64,000 bases of DNA from DATFVA01 sp963711455 (GCA_963711455.1 CAVQEH010000002.1:248001-312000); one strand, 5' to 3'. Shown: positions 18,685 through 27,181, counted from the first letter of the stretch. Program-made: numbers and translations. The notes: generated by a model from the sequence alone, not told the origin.

Positions 18685-19029
18685 GTCAAATTTTTCGTGA
18701 AGGTCAGAAATGACGCAATGAATGGATGACAACTCAAATTCGAATCTTTTTTATCAAAATTATCAAACTTTTAATTGATGACAGCTTAGCATATAAATTG
18801 TGGCGGATTACCTGTCGTTGTTCGACTTAACGTTTAAAAGGAGCTTTATCGATTCCTTTTATTGTAAATTTTACCTGTTTAGGTAAATTATTCTTAACCG
18901 AATATAAAATTTGACCAATAGTTAACTTCGGTTTTTAAATAAGATGATACGGTTTCTTAAATCGAATTATTTAATACAGGCATCAGATTTGATTTTATTG
19001 TTTAGAGTGTCAAGCGAGAAAATAAATTT
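18685..19029 (+). other. 345-base gap before the pilin-like operon
   Basis: No coding potential seen. It holds a small inverted repeat, TTTACCT / AGGTAAA (18870-18876, 18881-18887, 4-base loop), followed by TAAATTATTCTTAAC. A similar TAAATTTTTCTTAAC lies at 21343-21357, downstream of the pilin-like genes. No good sigma-54 match was found here. The gap probably contains the promoter of the following three genes. Confidence 0.4.
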
Positions 19030-19527
19030 ATGGCAAATATACAATCAATTTTAGCACTTGGAGCAATGATAATTTTATCATTGGTCTCACTACTTTTCAA
19101 CTCGACTGCTCTTCAATCCTCTAATATTGAACTTCAGGATAAAGTTTATCTGACTGCCTTTTCCCTGGCAGATGACTTAATTGAAGAAATGAAACAAAAA
19201 GCATTTGATGAAAAAACTGTTGACTTCCAGGCTATTAATGTAAATCAGCTATCCTCAAATCTTGGACCGGATACTAATGGCGGAATTACTGAAACTTACC
19301 CTAATTTTAACGATATTGACGATTATAATGGTTATTTAGAGGTAACCGATGTACCAGCGCTCGCTGTTGGATATAGGGTTTACTGTGATGTTGCCTATTG
19401 TGATGCTGCCGGAGATATTCGAACTTCGCAGCAATATTATAAAAAAGTTACTGTTACTGTTACAAGCCCATATTTAGATGATCAATTTTATATGAGCTTC
19501 ATCTTTTCTCTACACGCTAAGAACTAA
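19030..19527 (+). CDS. Pilin-like membrane-anchored protein (PilV-like position)
   Basis: A 165-residue protein with one hydrophobic segment at residues 5-27 and a soluble domain beginning with a helix (DKVYLTAFSLADDLIEEMKQKAF). This layout is that of type IV pilus or type II secretion minor pilins. However, there is no charged leader and no GFxxxE prepilin-peptidase site, so processing must differ or be absent. It is the first of three genes with the same architecture, separated by 8 bases and 1 base. I do not recognise a named family. The guess of a PilV-like role rests on gene order and shape alone. Confidence 0.6.
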   Translation: MANIQSILALGAMIILSLVSLLFNSTALQSSNIELQDKVYLTAFSLADDLIEEMKQKAFDEKTVDFQAINVNQLSSNLGPDTNGGITETYPNFNDIDDYNGYLEVTDVPALAVGYRVYCDVAYCDAAGDIRTSQQYYKKVTVTVTSPYLDDQFYMSFIFSLHAKN

Positions 19528-19535
19528 ACAAAAAA

Positions 19536-20120
19536 ATGAATACAACATTAGATCTTTTAAGCTCGGTTTTTATAGGGGGAATGGTTCTCCTTCTGATGAT
19601 ACAATTAAATCTTTACATGTCTGATGCCAGCTATGGTTCTGATAGAGAGCTGAGAACACAGCAGAACATAAAAACTATGGCTGAAATACTGAATTCAGAT
19701 TTAAGAAAAGTTGGTTACGGCTATGATCACACAGCAATTCTGACTGCCGAAAAAGAAAGACTTAAATTTCTTGGTGATTTAGAACCGCCTGGAGAGCCCG
19801 GATTCGGAGTCGTTGATACTGTAGAGTATTTTATTGAAGATTCAACACACGCAATTGGAACCTCCAACCCAAATGATATTGTTTTAGTAAGAGTACTAAA
19901 CGGAACTGATACCATTACCGGGCCTTCGTTGGGTCTGGTAAAATTAAATTTTACGTATCTTGATAGTGTAAAAACCCCCACAACAATCCTGTCTAAAATA
20001 AAATATATAATGACCCAAATTTGGGCAGAGCCAACTGAATCCCAAAATAGTTTTGTAACGGGTATTAAAGATTCAACCTTTGCTTATTGGGAATTTACAA
20101 TTTATCCAAGGAATATATAA
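19536..20120 (+). CDS. Pilin-like membrane-anchored protein (PilW-like position)
   Basis: A 194-residue protein with an N-terminal membrane helix (residues 8-28) and the segment QQNIKTMAEILNSDLRKVGYG. In PilW-type minor pilins a similar stretch, with the N-terminal helix running into a segment ending in LR-x-x-GY, follows the anchor. The prepilin signal is missing here too. It starts 8 bases after the preceding stop and ends 1 base before the next ATG, so the three genes form one operon. No catalytic motif is visible. Confidence 0.6.
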   Translation: MNTTLDLLSSVFIGGMVLLLMIQLNLYMSDASYGSDRELRTQQNIKTMAEILNSDLRKVGYGYDHTAILTAEKERLKFLGDLEPPGEPGFGVVDTVEYFIEDSTHAIGTSNPNDIVLVRVLNGTDTITGPSLGLVKLNFTYLDSVKTPTTILSKIKYIMTQIWAEPTESQNSFVTGIKDSTFAYWEFTIYPRNI

Positions 20121-20121
20121 A

Positions 20122-21174
20122 ATGGGAAAAAGTTCATTGATTATTGTATTAGGAATGATGGGCATTGTATCATTCTTAGTAATAAAATTGAATGCCAATT
20201 CCAATGAAAACGTAAATACTACAGTGAATATGTTTAACCAGACACAAGCACGGCTTATAGCTAATACCGGTGTTGAGGTTTATATTGAAAAAGTTTATGC
20301 TGATTCAACATTAGTAGGGAAAGGGGAATCATCTCCGCAGTATTTATTTGGCGGCAGTTATAGAGCCAGTGTTACCGGTACCTTGCCGAATATAAGGGTA
20401 ACTTCAACTTCAACTTTTCAGGGTGTGCAACATGTTTCTGTTGCAGATGCACGGCTTGAACCGGTTCATTTTCCTAACCTTCCGGGAGGAGTTTACATAA
20501 GTGCAACAGCAGTTGTACAAGCCAAAGAAGTTGGAAGTATGCAGGTCAGTGGTCTGGATCATAAAGTGGATGGCACATTAAAAGGCACCGGTAAACCGGC
20601 TGTTTTTGGTGTGGGTGTGGATACTGATCAACAGAGACTGGATATTTTGGCTGGATTGAAAAAACCCGCTAACATTGAAGGATTGACAGATACTTCAACA
20701 GGTGCCACTGGTTTTCCGAGTGTTGGTGTAACAAGTTTAGGTATTGATTGGGCGAAACTTTATCAATACATCGCTAATTCAGCAGACCAAACTTTTATTC
20801 AGGATATTCCTCATGGTGCAGATCTTGGAACTATAACAACACCCAAAATTACTTTAGTAAATGCAGATGCTGCTACAAATAAAACCATAATGATAAATGG
20901 TGATCAGGGTGCCGGTATTATGGTAGTAAACGGCAATATTAAATTTGCCGGTAATTTTAAATATACAGGAATTATACTTTGTTATAAGAATTCAGATCTT
21001 ACTTTTGAATCCGTTGGTACCAACCAGGTTATCGGGGGAATTATTATTGCCGGTCAGAACATAAGTTTCAAGCTTGCCGGAAATATGAGTGTACTATACA
21101 GTCTTGATGCCCTGCTGGCAGTAAGGTCTAATTTGAAATCTGATGGGTTTAAGATTTTATCCTGGTATGAATAA
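20122..21174 (+). CDS. PilX-like pilus assembly protein
   Basis: A 350-residue protein starting MGKSSLIIVLGMMGIVSFLV, then NTTVNMFNQTQARLIANTGV. This resembles the PilX N-terminal domain: a short charged leader, a hydrophobic helix, then a helix leading to the 'A-N-x-G-V/A-E' segment. I chose the ATG at 20122, which follows AAGGA; an upstream in-frame TTG would overlap the previous gene by 41 bases. The C-terminal 200 residues look beta-rich, with repeated hydrophobic/glycine pattern. The three genes together look like a minor-pilin set lacking its usual secretion genes nearby. Confidence 0.62.
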   Translation: MGKSSLIIVLGMMGIVSFLVIKLNANSNENVNTTVNMFNQTQARLIANTGVEVYIEKVYADSTLVGKGESSPQYLFGGSYRASVTGTLPNIRVTSTSTFQGVQHVSVADARLEPVHFPNLPGGVYISATAVVQAKEVGSMQVSGLDHKVDGTLKGTGKPAVFGVGVDTDQQRLDILAGLKKPANIEGLTDTSTGATGFPSVGVTSLGIDWAKLYQYIANSADQTFIQDIPHGADLGTITTPKITLVNADAATNKTIMINGDQGAGIMVVNGNIKFAGNFKYTGIILCYKNSDLTFESVGTNQVIGGIIIAGQNISFKLAGNMSVLYSLDALLAVRSNLKSDGFKILSWYE

Positions 21175-21461
21175 AAATCACTTTGGTGTGAAAATATCTT
21201 ATATTTATTTACCAGGTACATTTGTCCAGTTAGTTGTAATTACTGATTTTGTGATAAAATACAGATAGAATGACCGGCACGATTAAGTATCATTTTGACG
21301 TACAATTTTTTTTATTTACCGGTTACATTTATCTATAGTCGAGTAAATTTTTCTTAACATCAGGAAATGCATTTAAGAAACTTTTGAAAAATTAAGGATT
21401 TCAAAAGGTACAATATTTGGAGTAAAACAGGGATATTGTTTTTAAAAAAGGTTTTCTTTTA
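21175..21461. other. 287-base non-coding stretch
   Basis: No gene seen. AT-rich, with a TTTACCGGTTAC near-palindrome at 21315-21326 and the TAAATTTTTCTTAAC motif shared with the gap upstream of the pilin-like operon. Likely promoter of the small membrane protein that follows. Confidence 0.3.
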
Positions 21462-21650
21462 ATGCTTACTACGGATTACTTTGACAGAAATGGAAATAAA
21501 TGGTCAATTGAAAAGGGTGACTGGTTAGGGCACCAGGCTATTAGTGATGAGATGATTAAATCCGGAATAAATAAATTTTCAAACAAGAATTATTTATTGT
21601 TTATACTGATATTAGTTGCTATAATAACCTGCTTCATTACATTTGTATAA
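21462..21650 (+). CDS. Small membrane protein, unknown
   Basis: A 62-residue protein: a hydrophilic N-terminal 40 residues (YFDRNGNKWSIEKGDW) then one C-terminal membrane helix (LLFILILVAIITCFITF). It starts at an ATG after a poly-A/T tract and lacks a strong ribosome site. I do not recognise a family. It could be a tail-anchored regulator or a chance frame; the amphipathic-then-hydrophobic design argues mildly for a real gene. Confidence 0.45.
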   Translation: MLTTDYFDRNGNKWSIEKGDWLGHQAISDEMIKSGINKFSNKNYLLFILILVAIITCFITFV

Positions 21651-21673
21651 CTGCTTGTTATAAAAACTTCTGT

Positions 21674-22048
21674 TCAAAAATTAATTAAATCATCTCTTAT
21701 TAATAAAAGAAGAGCTGATTGAGGAACTATTAATAGTTTCTCTTTCTCAAATTCAATCTCGAATGCTTCCTTTCGCAAAAAGATTGCAAGGTCTCCTTCT
21801 TTTGCCTGAAGAGGGATATACTTGACCGGTTCCTTATGTTCCTTCCATGGCTCATCATCAATGTTAATGCCGGTAGGATAGCCGGGTCCTACCTTAATCA
21901 CATAGCCGCTCTGGATTTTATCTTTTTCTGCAACTCCCGGAGGTAAAAATAATCCGGAAACTGTTCTTTGTGATTCTTCCGTTGGTCTTATTAATACTCT
22001 GTCCCCAACCACGATAAATTTTTCTATGTTCTGCAATTTAAATTCCAT
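21674..22048 (-). CDS. GroES-like (Cpn10) protein, orphan
   Basis: About 124 residues with the Cpn10 fold: VVGDRVLIRPTEES near the start, then a mobile-loop-like SQRTVSGLFLPPG, then GYVIKVGPG. The family member GroES caps GroEL, but here the protein is longer than GroES (about 95), with an insert around residues 60-85, and no groEL lies nearby. I chose the ATG at 22048; a TTG two codons upstream is possible. It lies 59 bases after the type III PKS operon on the same strand and may be co-transcribed. A specialised chaperonin-related role is possible but unknown. Confidence 0.78.
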   Translation of the reverse strand: MEFKLQNIEKFIVVGDRVLIRPTEESQRTVSGLFLPPGVAEKDKIQSGYVIKVGPGYPTGINIDDEPWKEHKEPVKYIPLQAKEGDLAIFLRKEAFEIEFEKEKLLIVPQSALLLLIRDDLINF

Positions 22049-22107
22049 CTGCAAAAAATCTTTTAATTCTTTAGTAAAGATAACGAATAAGAGTGAAAAA
22101 TCTTCTG

Positions 22108-23238
22108 CTAATTTCGGGTAGCTGAAATCAAAGGTGGGATCAATAGTCTGATAATGCCTGAATGTATTTTATCGGAATAATTATTCAAAACAATATTCTG
22201 AATTCCGCGGGCAATTAATATTCTTTTAATAAAATGTTTTTTCCATTTTAACCGGTATATTTTTTCCACATCCCTCCTATCAATATTTTGTTTGATAAAA
22301 TCTAAAATTGATTCGGAAGCAATTTTAGCTGACTGAAAAGCCATCCCGATGCCATCTCCCGTAAGAGGAGCTATCATGCCTGCGGCATCGCCAATCATAA
22401 TTATTCCATTTGTTGAAGAACTTTTTCTGCCGAAATAAATATTCCCTGCTCCATAGATATCCTGCCCGCTTAAATTGATATTATTTTGTCTGAATAAAGA
22501 AGAAAATATTTTGTTTTGATTAAGCAGATTCCTAATCTGTTCTTTAGGAAGTTCATTTGAATTATTTCGCTTTATTAAAAAGCAAACCGTTGCCTCATCA
22601 TTGCTGACGGTATTTATACCACAGTAAATATTATTGCCCGAAAAAATATAAATGGTTGAATCACTTATATCCGATATAAGTACTTTTTTTAAATGAAATT
22701 TTATTCCCGTGTAGCCCGAATGAAAATGAGAAAATTTTCGTTGTAATTTTTTATCAAGAATATTGCTTTTTCCGTAGGCTCCTACGACAAAATTGCCCGT
22801 TATGTTTTTAAGATCACCTTTTAATTTGATTTGTAAAGTAAAATCTTTACCATCTCTTTGAACATCTTTTACTTCGGCAGGTTGAAATACTTTTACTCCG
22901 GATTCTTTTGCTTCATTTAAAAGAAACTGATCAAAAAGGGAGCGTTTAATGGAATATCCTTCGAAGGGGAGATTTGCATTAAAAATTTTATTGAATGTAA
23001 TAAACCGAAAGCAAGTAATCTTGTTTGGATTCAAAGAAATAAATTTTTCAAACAGGTTTAATTCTTTTAAATGACTTGTTACTTCGGAAGATAAAAATTC
23101 CCCGCATAGTGTTTCTCTGGGGAAACTTTTTCTTTCGATTATGGCAGTATTAACCCCTGATTTTGCGAGGTTGATTCCAGCTACAGAACCCGCCGGCCCT
23201 CCGCCGATTATTACAACATCGAAATCTGTATTATACAT
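22108..23238 (-). CDS. FAD-dependent oxidoreductase (geranylgeranyl reductase-like)
   Basis: A 376-residue flavoprotein. The N-terminal dinucleotide fold is VVIIGGGPAGSVAGINLA, and the second FAD motif is GDAAGMIAPLTGDGIGMA. This is the pattern of geranylgeranyl-reductase-like and aromatic hydroxylase flavoproteins. It overlaps the upstream methyltransferase by eight bases and is third in an operon of type III PKS, methyltransferase and flavoprotein. In known phenolic-lipid clusters a flavoprotein hydroxylates the polyketide ring to a quinone; the same step is plausible here. A reductase acting on isoprenoids is the alternative. Confidence 0.85.
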   Translation of the reverse strand: MYNTDFDVVIIGGGPAGSVAGINLAKSGVNTAIIERKSFPRETLCGEFLSSEVTSHLKELNLFEKFISLNPNKITCFRFITFNKIFNANLPFEGYSIKRSLFDQFLLNEAKESGVKVFQPAEVKDVQRDGKDFTLQIKLKGDLKNITGNFVVGAYGKSNILDKKLQRKFSHFHSGYTGIKFHLKKVLISDISDSTIYIFSGNNIYCGINTVSNDEATVCFLIKRNNSNELPKEQIRNLLNQNKIFSSLFRQNNINLSGQDIYGAGNIYFGRKSSSTNGIIMIGDAAGMIAPLTGDGIGMAFQSAKIASESILDFIKQNIDRRDVEKIYRLKWKKHFIKRILIARGIQNIVLNNYSDKIHSGIIRLLIPPLISATRN

Positions 23239-23917
23239 TGTTTGCAGAAGGAATAATTAATAAAAATCTGAATGCCCATTTTCTCTTTATTATATAATTT
23301 TTAATGCCCGCTTTTTGCAAAATGATTTTCAGATCTTTTTTAGTAAAGGCACGTTTAACGGAAAGCGGTCCGTCGTACTTAACGAACTCGCTTTTGGAAA
23401 AAAGAAAAGTCAGAATTTTGATTCCAAGCCAGGCAAGAATATTTCTTCGCAGATCATTTATTATAATTCCTTTCTTTACAACCGATGTGCAATTTTTTAA
23501 TAACGAAACTATATCATCCTCTTTTAGATGATGAAGAAAAAGTGAAGAATGAATTACATCAAATGAATTATCTTTAACCGGGATATTTAAAGCATCTGCA
23601 CAAATAATTTTATCCCCTCCTTTTTTGGTTTTTTGGTAGTGGCAGACATACCTGTTCAAATCGACAGAAAAAATATTTAACCCGTCATTCATTTCCTTTA
23701 AATCAAATAAAATATCCGAAGCACCGGCGCCAACATCAATAATTTTCAAATTTGTTTTTGAAGAATTCCTGAAGTGATTGATTCCGCTTTTGCTTATTGT
23801 ATTACCACCGAGAAGTTTATTTATTACGTGCAGTTCCCGTAAAGCCGTGTCAATTCTTTCATCACTTATTGAAAAGTCATCCATCAATTCTTTCTGAAAA
23901 CTTCTTTTAAAAAACAT
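23231..23917 (-). CDS. Class I SAM-dependent methyltransferase of the type III PKS operon
   Basis: A 228-residue methyltransferase. SAM motif I reads IIDVGAGASDILFDL; later motifs include ICADALNIPVKDNSFDVI and SSLFLHHL. Its ATG overlaps the TAA stop of the polyketide synthase by one base, and its own stop overlaps the flavoprotein start by eight bases, so the three are translationally coupled. Position suggests O- or C-methylation of the polyketide product. This inference follows the general layout of known phenolic-lipid operons; the residue methylated is unknown. Confidence 0.88.
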   Translation of the reverse strand: MFFKRSFQKELMDDFSISDERIDTALRELHVINKLLGGNTISKSGINHFRNSSKTNLKIIDVGAGASDILFDLKEMNDGLNIFSVDLNRYVCHYQKTKKGGDKIICADALNIPVKDNSFDVIHSSLFLHHLKEDDIVSLLKNCTSVVKKGIIINDLRRNILAWLGIKILTFLFSKSEFVKYDGPLSVKRAFTKKDLKIILQKAGIKNYIIKRKWAFRFLLIIPSANNV

Positions 23918-25005
23918 TATCTTCCTTTAAGAAGTGCGGTTTCCATCGTTAACCCGGGACCAAAAGCAACAGCGCAGCAAAGTTCATCCTTCCTTATGTT
24001 ACCAGAATCAAGTAGTTCTTTTAAAACAAATAATATTGAAGCAGAAGATAAATTTCCGTACCTGCGCAGAACTGTTCTCGAAGGTTTCATCTGTTCATCC
24101 GAAAGCTGCAAACCATTTTGCAGAGAATCGAGAATTGCTCTTCCACCGGGGTGAAGCGCCCAGTGTTTTATATCTTCATAACCGATGTTGTATCTATTCA
24201 ATATTTTGATTAGTTCAGGTACAGCTTCATTCAAAATAATTTTTGGAAGATCGGATGAAAGGAGCATTTCGAATCCGGAATTCCCGATTTTCCATCCCAT
24301 ATATTCAAATGAATTATTGAAGAGAATAGAATCAGTGTGCAATAAATTCAGCCTAACATTTGATTTATATTTATTGGAATTTGAAAATAACGCAGCAGCA
24401 CAACCGTCTGCAAAAATCATATTAGACAGAATGTTATCCCGGGAGGGTTTTGTTTGAAGATGAAGACTGCAAAGTTCTACTGAAACAAGAAGCACATTGA
24501 TTTCCTGTGAAGAGTGCAACGCTTCAAGAGCAGAACCAAACCCGATTAATGATGCTGCACATCCCATAAAACCAATGTTTGTTCTTTTAACTGCCAAAGG
24601 AAAATTAAATTCGTTTATCAGATAATAATCCAGACCAGGTGCAAAAAATCCGGTGCAACTGATCGTAATTATTTTATCTAATTCGCCCGGATTAAGCCCT
24701 GTTTGATTAATTAATTTTTGAACCGCATCCTTAGTTAAAATCTTTGACCACTCTTCGTACTTTTCCATTCTTTGTTTTGTATCCGGGGAGACATAATTTC
24801 CACTCTGCGAATAAAATTTTTTTTCCGAATTTTTTTCTGCATCGGGAATTACAATAAATCTTTCTTCAATTCCGGAATGTGATGCAGTCATATCAATCAG
24901 CCTTCCTGCTGCATTGCTTCCGGTCATTCTTTTCTTCAATTCTGAAGCAGCCTCTGATTGGGAGATTTTGTACGGTGGCGATGCAGTGGCAATATCTATT
25001 AGCAT
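23917..25005 (-). CDS. Type III polyketide synthase (chalcone/stilbene synthase family)
   Basis: A 362-residue homodimer-type condensing enzyme that extends an acyl-CoA starter with malonyl-CoA units. The catalytic triad is visible: C149 (IGFMGCAAS), H285 (WALHPGGRAILD) and N318 (RYGNLSSAS). The gatekeeper area differs from plant enzymes, which would suit a fatty-acyl starter. It heads an operon with a methyltransferase and a flavoprotein, the layout of bacterial phenolic-lipid (alkylresorcinol, alkylpyrone, quinone) pathways. Product identity cannot be read from sequence. The divergent neighbour, 243 bases away, is a MIO-family ammonia-lyase. Confidence 0.93.
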   Translation of the reverse strand: MLIDIATASPPYKISQSEAASELKKRMTGSNAAGRLIDMTASHSGIEERFIVIPDAEKNSEKKFYSQSGNYVSPDTKQRMEKYEEWSKILTKDAVQKLINQTGLNPGELDKIITISCTGFFAPGLDYYLINEFNFPLAVKRTNIGFMGCAASLIGFGSALEALHSSQEINVLLVSVELCSLHLQTKPSRDNILSNMIFADGCAAALFSNSNKYKSNVRLNLLHTDSILFNNSFEYMGWKIGNSGFEMLLSSDLPKIILNEAVPELIKILNRYNIGYEDIKHWALHPGGRAILDSLQNGLQLSDEQMKPSRTVLRRYGNLSSASILFVLKELLDSGNIRKDELCCAVAFGPGLTMETALLKGR

Positions 25006-25248
25006 ATATTTTTTATTTCCAATTAAAAATAAATTTACACTTTACTTTGTTTAATTTAACAGAAAAGATTTAGTATTGCGCTGCTGGAAAAGATGACGTC
25101 CCGGAATTTCATCTATTGTTGTTATAAATTCGTCCCCTTTTTTAAGGGATTAATCTTATTTATTTAAAAACCATATACTGATTGTTCATATTTCTCACGC
25201 TTAATTCTTAAATTTGTAAATATTTTTTATACATATTAGGGAAAATTG

Positions 25249-26772
25249 ATGTCAATAATATTAAATGGTTCCGGACTTACTACTGAGAATTTAGTAAGAA
25301 TAGCACGTTATAATGAAAAAGTAGAGCTTCAACCTGATTCAATTGAAAAAATAAAAGCATGCCGTAAGATGCTGGAAGATAAGCTTCAGGCTCGCGAGAT
25401 AATGTATGGTACAAATACAGGAATTGGTGAATTTTCAGAAATTGTATTGAATGATGACCAGGTAAAAGAATTTCAGAAGTATTTAATTTATAATCATTCT
25501 GCTGGAATCGGCGACCCTGCACCGGTTGAATACGTACGAGGAGCAATTGCCGGGAGAATAAACGTTCACGCTCATGGTAACTCGGCATGTAGACCTGAAA
25601 TTACATTAACCCTAGTAGAAATGCTGAATAAAGGAGTTACGCCGGTGGTTTGCCAGAAAGGTTCTGTCGGAGCCTGCGGTGATCTTGCCCCGATGTCCCA
25701 GGTTGCGCTTTTAATGATGGGAGAAGGTGAAGCTTATTATAAAGGGGATAGACTTTCAGGTAAAGAGGCTTTTAAAAAAGCGGGGATTAAAATTCCCGGT
25801 TTACAAGCGCGTGACGGACTTGCAGTAATAAATGGTTCAAACCTTTTAACTGCAATGGGTGCAATTCATCTTTATGATATAAACAGGTGGCTGAAGCAGG
25901 CTGAAATAGCTGCATCAATGTCTCTTGAAGCATTGCATGCTAATTTAAAACCTTACGACAAACGTCTTCATAAATTGCGTGGTTTTGCGGGTGCGGTTCG
26001 CAGTGCAAATTCAATTATGAAGTGTATTAAAGGAAGCGACCTTCAAACGGGGAAATTAAAAAGTAAAGTTCAGGATGCTTATTCAATGCGGTCCACTCCG
26101 CAAGTAATTGGTGCTGCACATGATGCAGTTGCTTATGCAAAATCACAGGTGGAAATTGAATTGAACGGAGTGGGAGATAATCCTATTTTCATTCCTGAAG
26201 ATAAGCTTACCCTTACTGGTGCAAATTTCCAGGGAACGCCTGTTTCGCTGCCAATGGACATGGTTGGTGTCTCCGTAACAATGATTTCAGTTCTTTCAGA
26301 AAGAAGACTTAACAGGATGCTTAATCCTGCATTGAGTGTTGGACTTCCGTCGTTTCTTACAAAAGGTGCCGGTATGTATTCCGGAATGATGTTAAGCCAA
26401 TATACGGCGGATTCTTTAATCGTTGAACAGAGAATTTTATCAGCACCGGCTTCAATTCAATCTATTCCTGCTGCCGCTGACCAGGAGGATTTTGTTTCTA
26501 TGGGAATGAATACTTCGATTAAAAATGCGCAGATACTTGATAACGCTTACGGAGTTCTGGGAATTGAATTCATGGCTGCTGCACAGGCACTCGATTTTCG
26601 CGATCATAAAACAGGGAAGGGTGTGGCAAAAGCAAAAGAAGTAGTAAGAAAATATGTCAGGCATCTTGATATTGATCGTCCGCTTTATCCTGATCATACA
26701 AAAATGAAAGAAGTGATTAAATCCTGTGAGATTCTGGAGGAAGTTGAAAAGGAAGTTGGAAGCTTGGGATAG
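25249..26772 (+). CDS. Aromatic amino acid ammonia-lyase (HAL-like) with Ala-Cys-Gly MIO triad
   Basis: A 507-residue MIO-family lyase, from the ATG at 25249 with AGGGA six bases upstream. It removes ammonia from an aromatic amino acid to give an acrylate. Y53, H83, N195 and E413 sit where the P. putida histidine ammonia-lyase residues do, and H83 plus E413 favour histidine as substrate. The cofactor triad is A142-C143-G144, not Ala-Ser-Gly, with the codon TGC at 25675-25677. No hutU, hutI or hutG is near, so this is not a normal histidine-use operon. Tyrosine or phenylalanine lyase activity supplying an aromatic starter is an alternative. Confidence 0.88.
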   Translation: MSIILNGSGLTTENLVRIARYNEKVELQPDSIEKIKACRKMLEDKLQAREIMYGTNTGIGEFSEIVLNDDQVKEFQKYLIYNHSAGIGDPAPVEYVRGAIAGRINVHAHGNSACRPEITLTLVEMLNKGVTPVVCQKGSVGACGDLAPMSQVALLMMGEGEAYYKGDRLSGKEAFKKAGIKIPGLQARDGLAVINGSNLLTAMGAIHLYDINRWLKQAEIAASMSLEALHANLKPYDKRLHKLRGFAGAVRSANSIMKCIKGSDLQTGKLKSKVQDAYSMRSTPQVIGAAHDAVAYAKSQVEIELNGVGDNPIFIPEDKLTLTGANFQGTPVSLPMDMVGVSVTMISVLSERRLNRMLNPALSVGLPSFLTKGAGMYSGMMLSQYTADSLIVEQRILSAPASIQSIPAAADQEDFVSMGMNTSIKNAQILDNAYGVLGIEFMAAAQALDFRDHKTGKGVAKAKEVVRKYVRHLDIDRPLYPDHTKMKEVIKSCEILEEVEKEVGSLG

Positions 26773-26773
26773 G

Positions 26774-26793
26774 TTTCACGCAAAGTCGCTAAG
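26774..26793 (+). repeat. Left inverted repeat flanking the GxxExxY cassette
   Basis: TTTCACGCAAAGTCGCTAAG starts two bases after the ammonia-lyase stop. Its complement matches 27182-27201 at 18 of 20 positions. The two arms enclose one short gene and almost nothing else. Confidence 0.8.
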
Positions 26794-26801
26794 GGATATA
26801 A

Positions 26802-27178
26802 ATGATTAAAAATGAAATTTCTAAAATAGTTGCTGTTTGCTGTTATAAGATTCATACCACCTTAGGCCCGGGTTTACTGAATCTGTTTATAAAGAAATAT
26901 TGAGAACTGAATTAATTAAACGAAGATTAAAAATTGAACGTCAAAAAGAAATACCTGTAGTTTGTGAAGGATTAAAAATGGAATTAGAATTCCGGGCTGA
27001 TATAATTGTTGAAAATAAAGTTATTCTTGAATTGAAATCTCTTGAAGTTTTAGCTCCGGTTCATTCAAAACAATTATTAACTTATTTAAGAATTGCCGGG
27101 ATAAAATTAGGATTGTTAATTAATTTCGGAGAATCATTAATCAAAGACGGGATACATAGAATAGTAAATAATCTTTAA
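26802..27178 (+). pseudogene. GxxExxY family protein (PDDEXK-3-like nuclease fold), frameshifted
   Basis: The first frame from the ATG at 26802 reads MIKNEISKIVAVCCYKIHTT and then LGPGLLNLFIKKY before a stop. The next frame continues with KEILRTELIKRRLKIERQKE through ADIIVENKVILELKSLEVL to the stop at 27178. One missing G near 26879 would restore GLLESVYKEI, which is the GxxExxY motif itself. The E and K residues of a PD-(D/E)XK-like core are visible downstream (FRADIIVENKVILELK). The role is unknown, but genes of this type are often mobile. It is enclosed by a 20-base inverted repeat. Confidence 0.8.
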
Positions 27179-27181
27179 CAG

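Noticed and set aside
25249..26772. Naming the ammonia-lyase hutH.
   Set aside because: Although several residues are HAL-like, there are no hut partner genes and the MIO triad differs, so the specific symbol is not justified.
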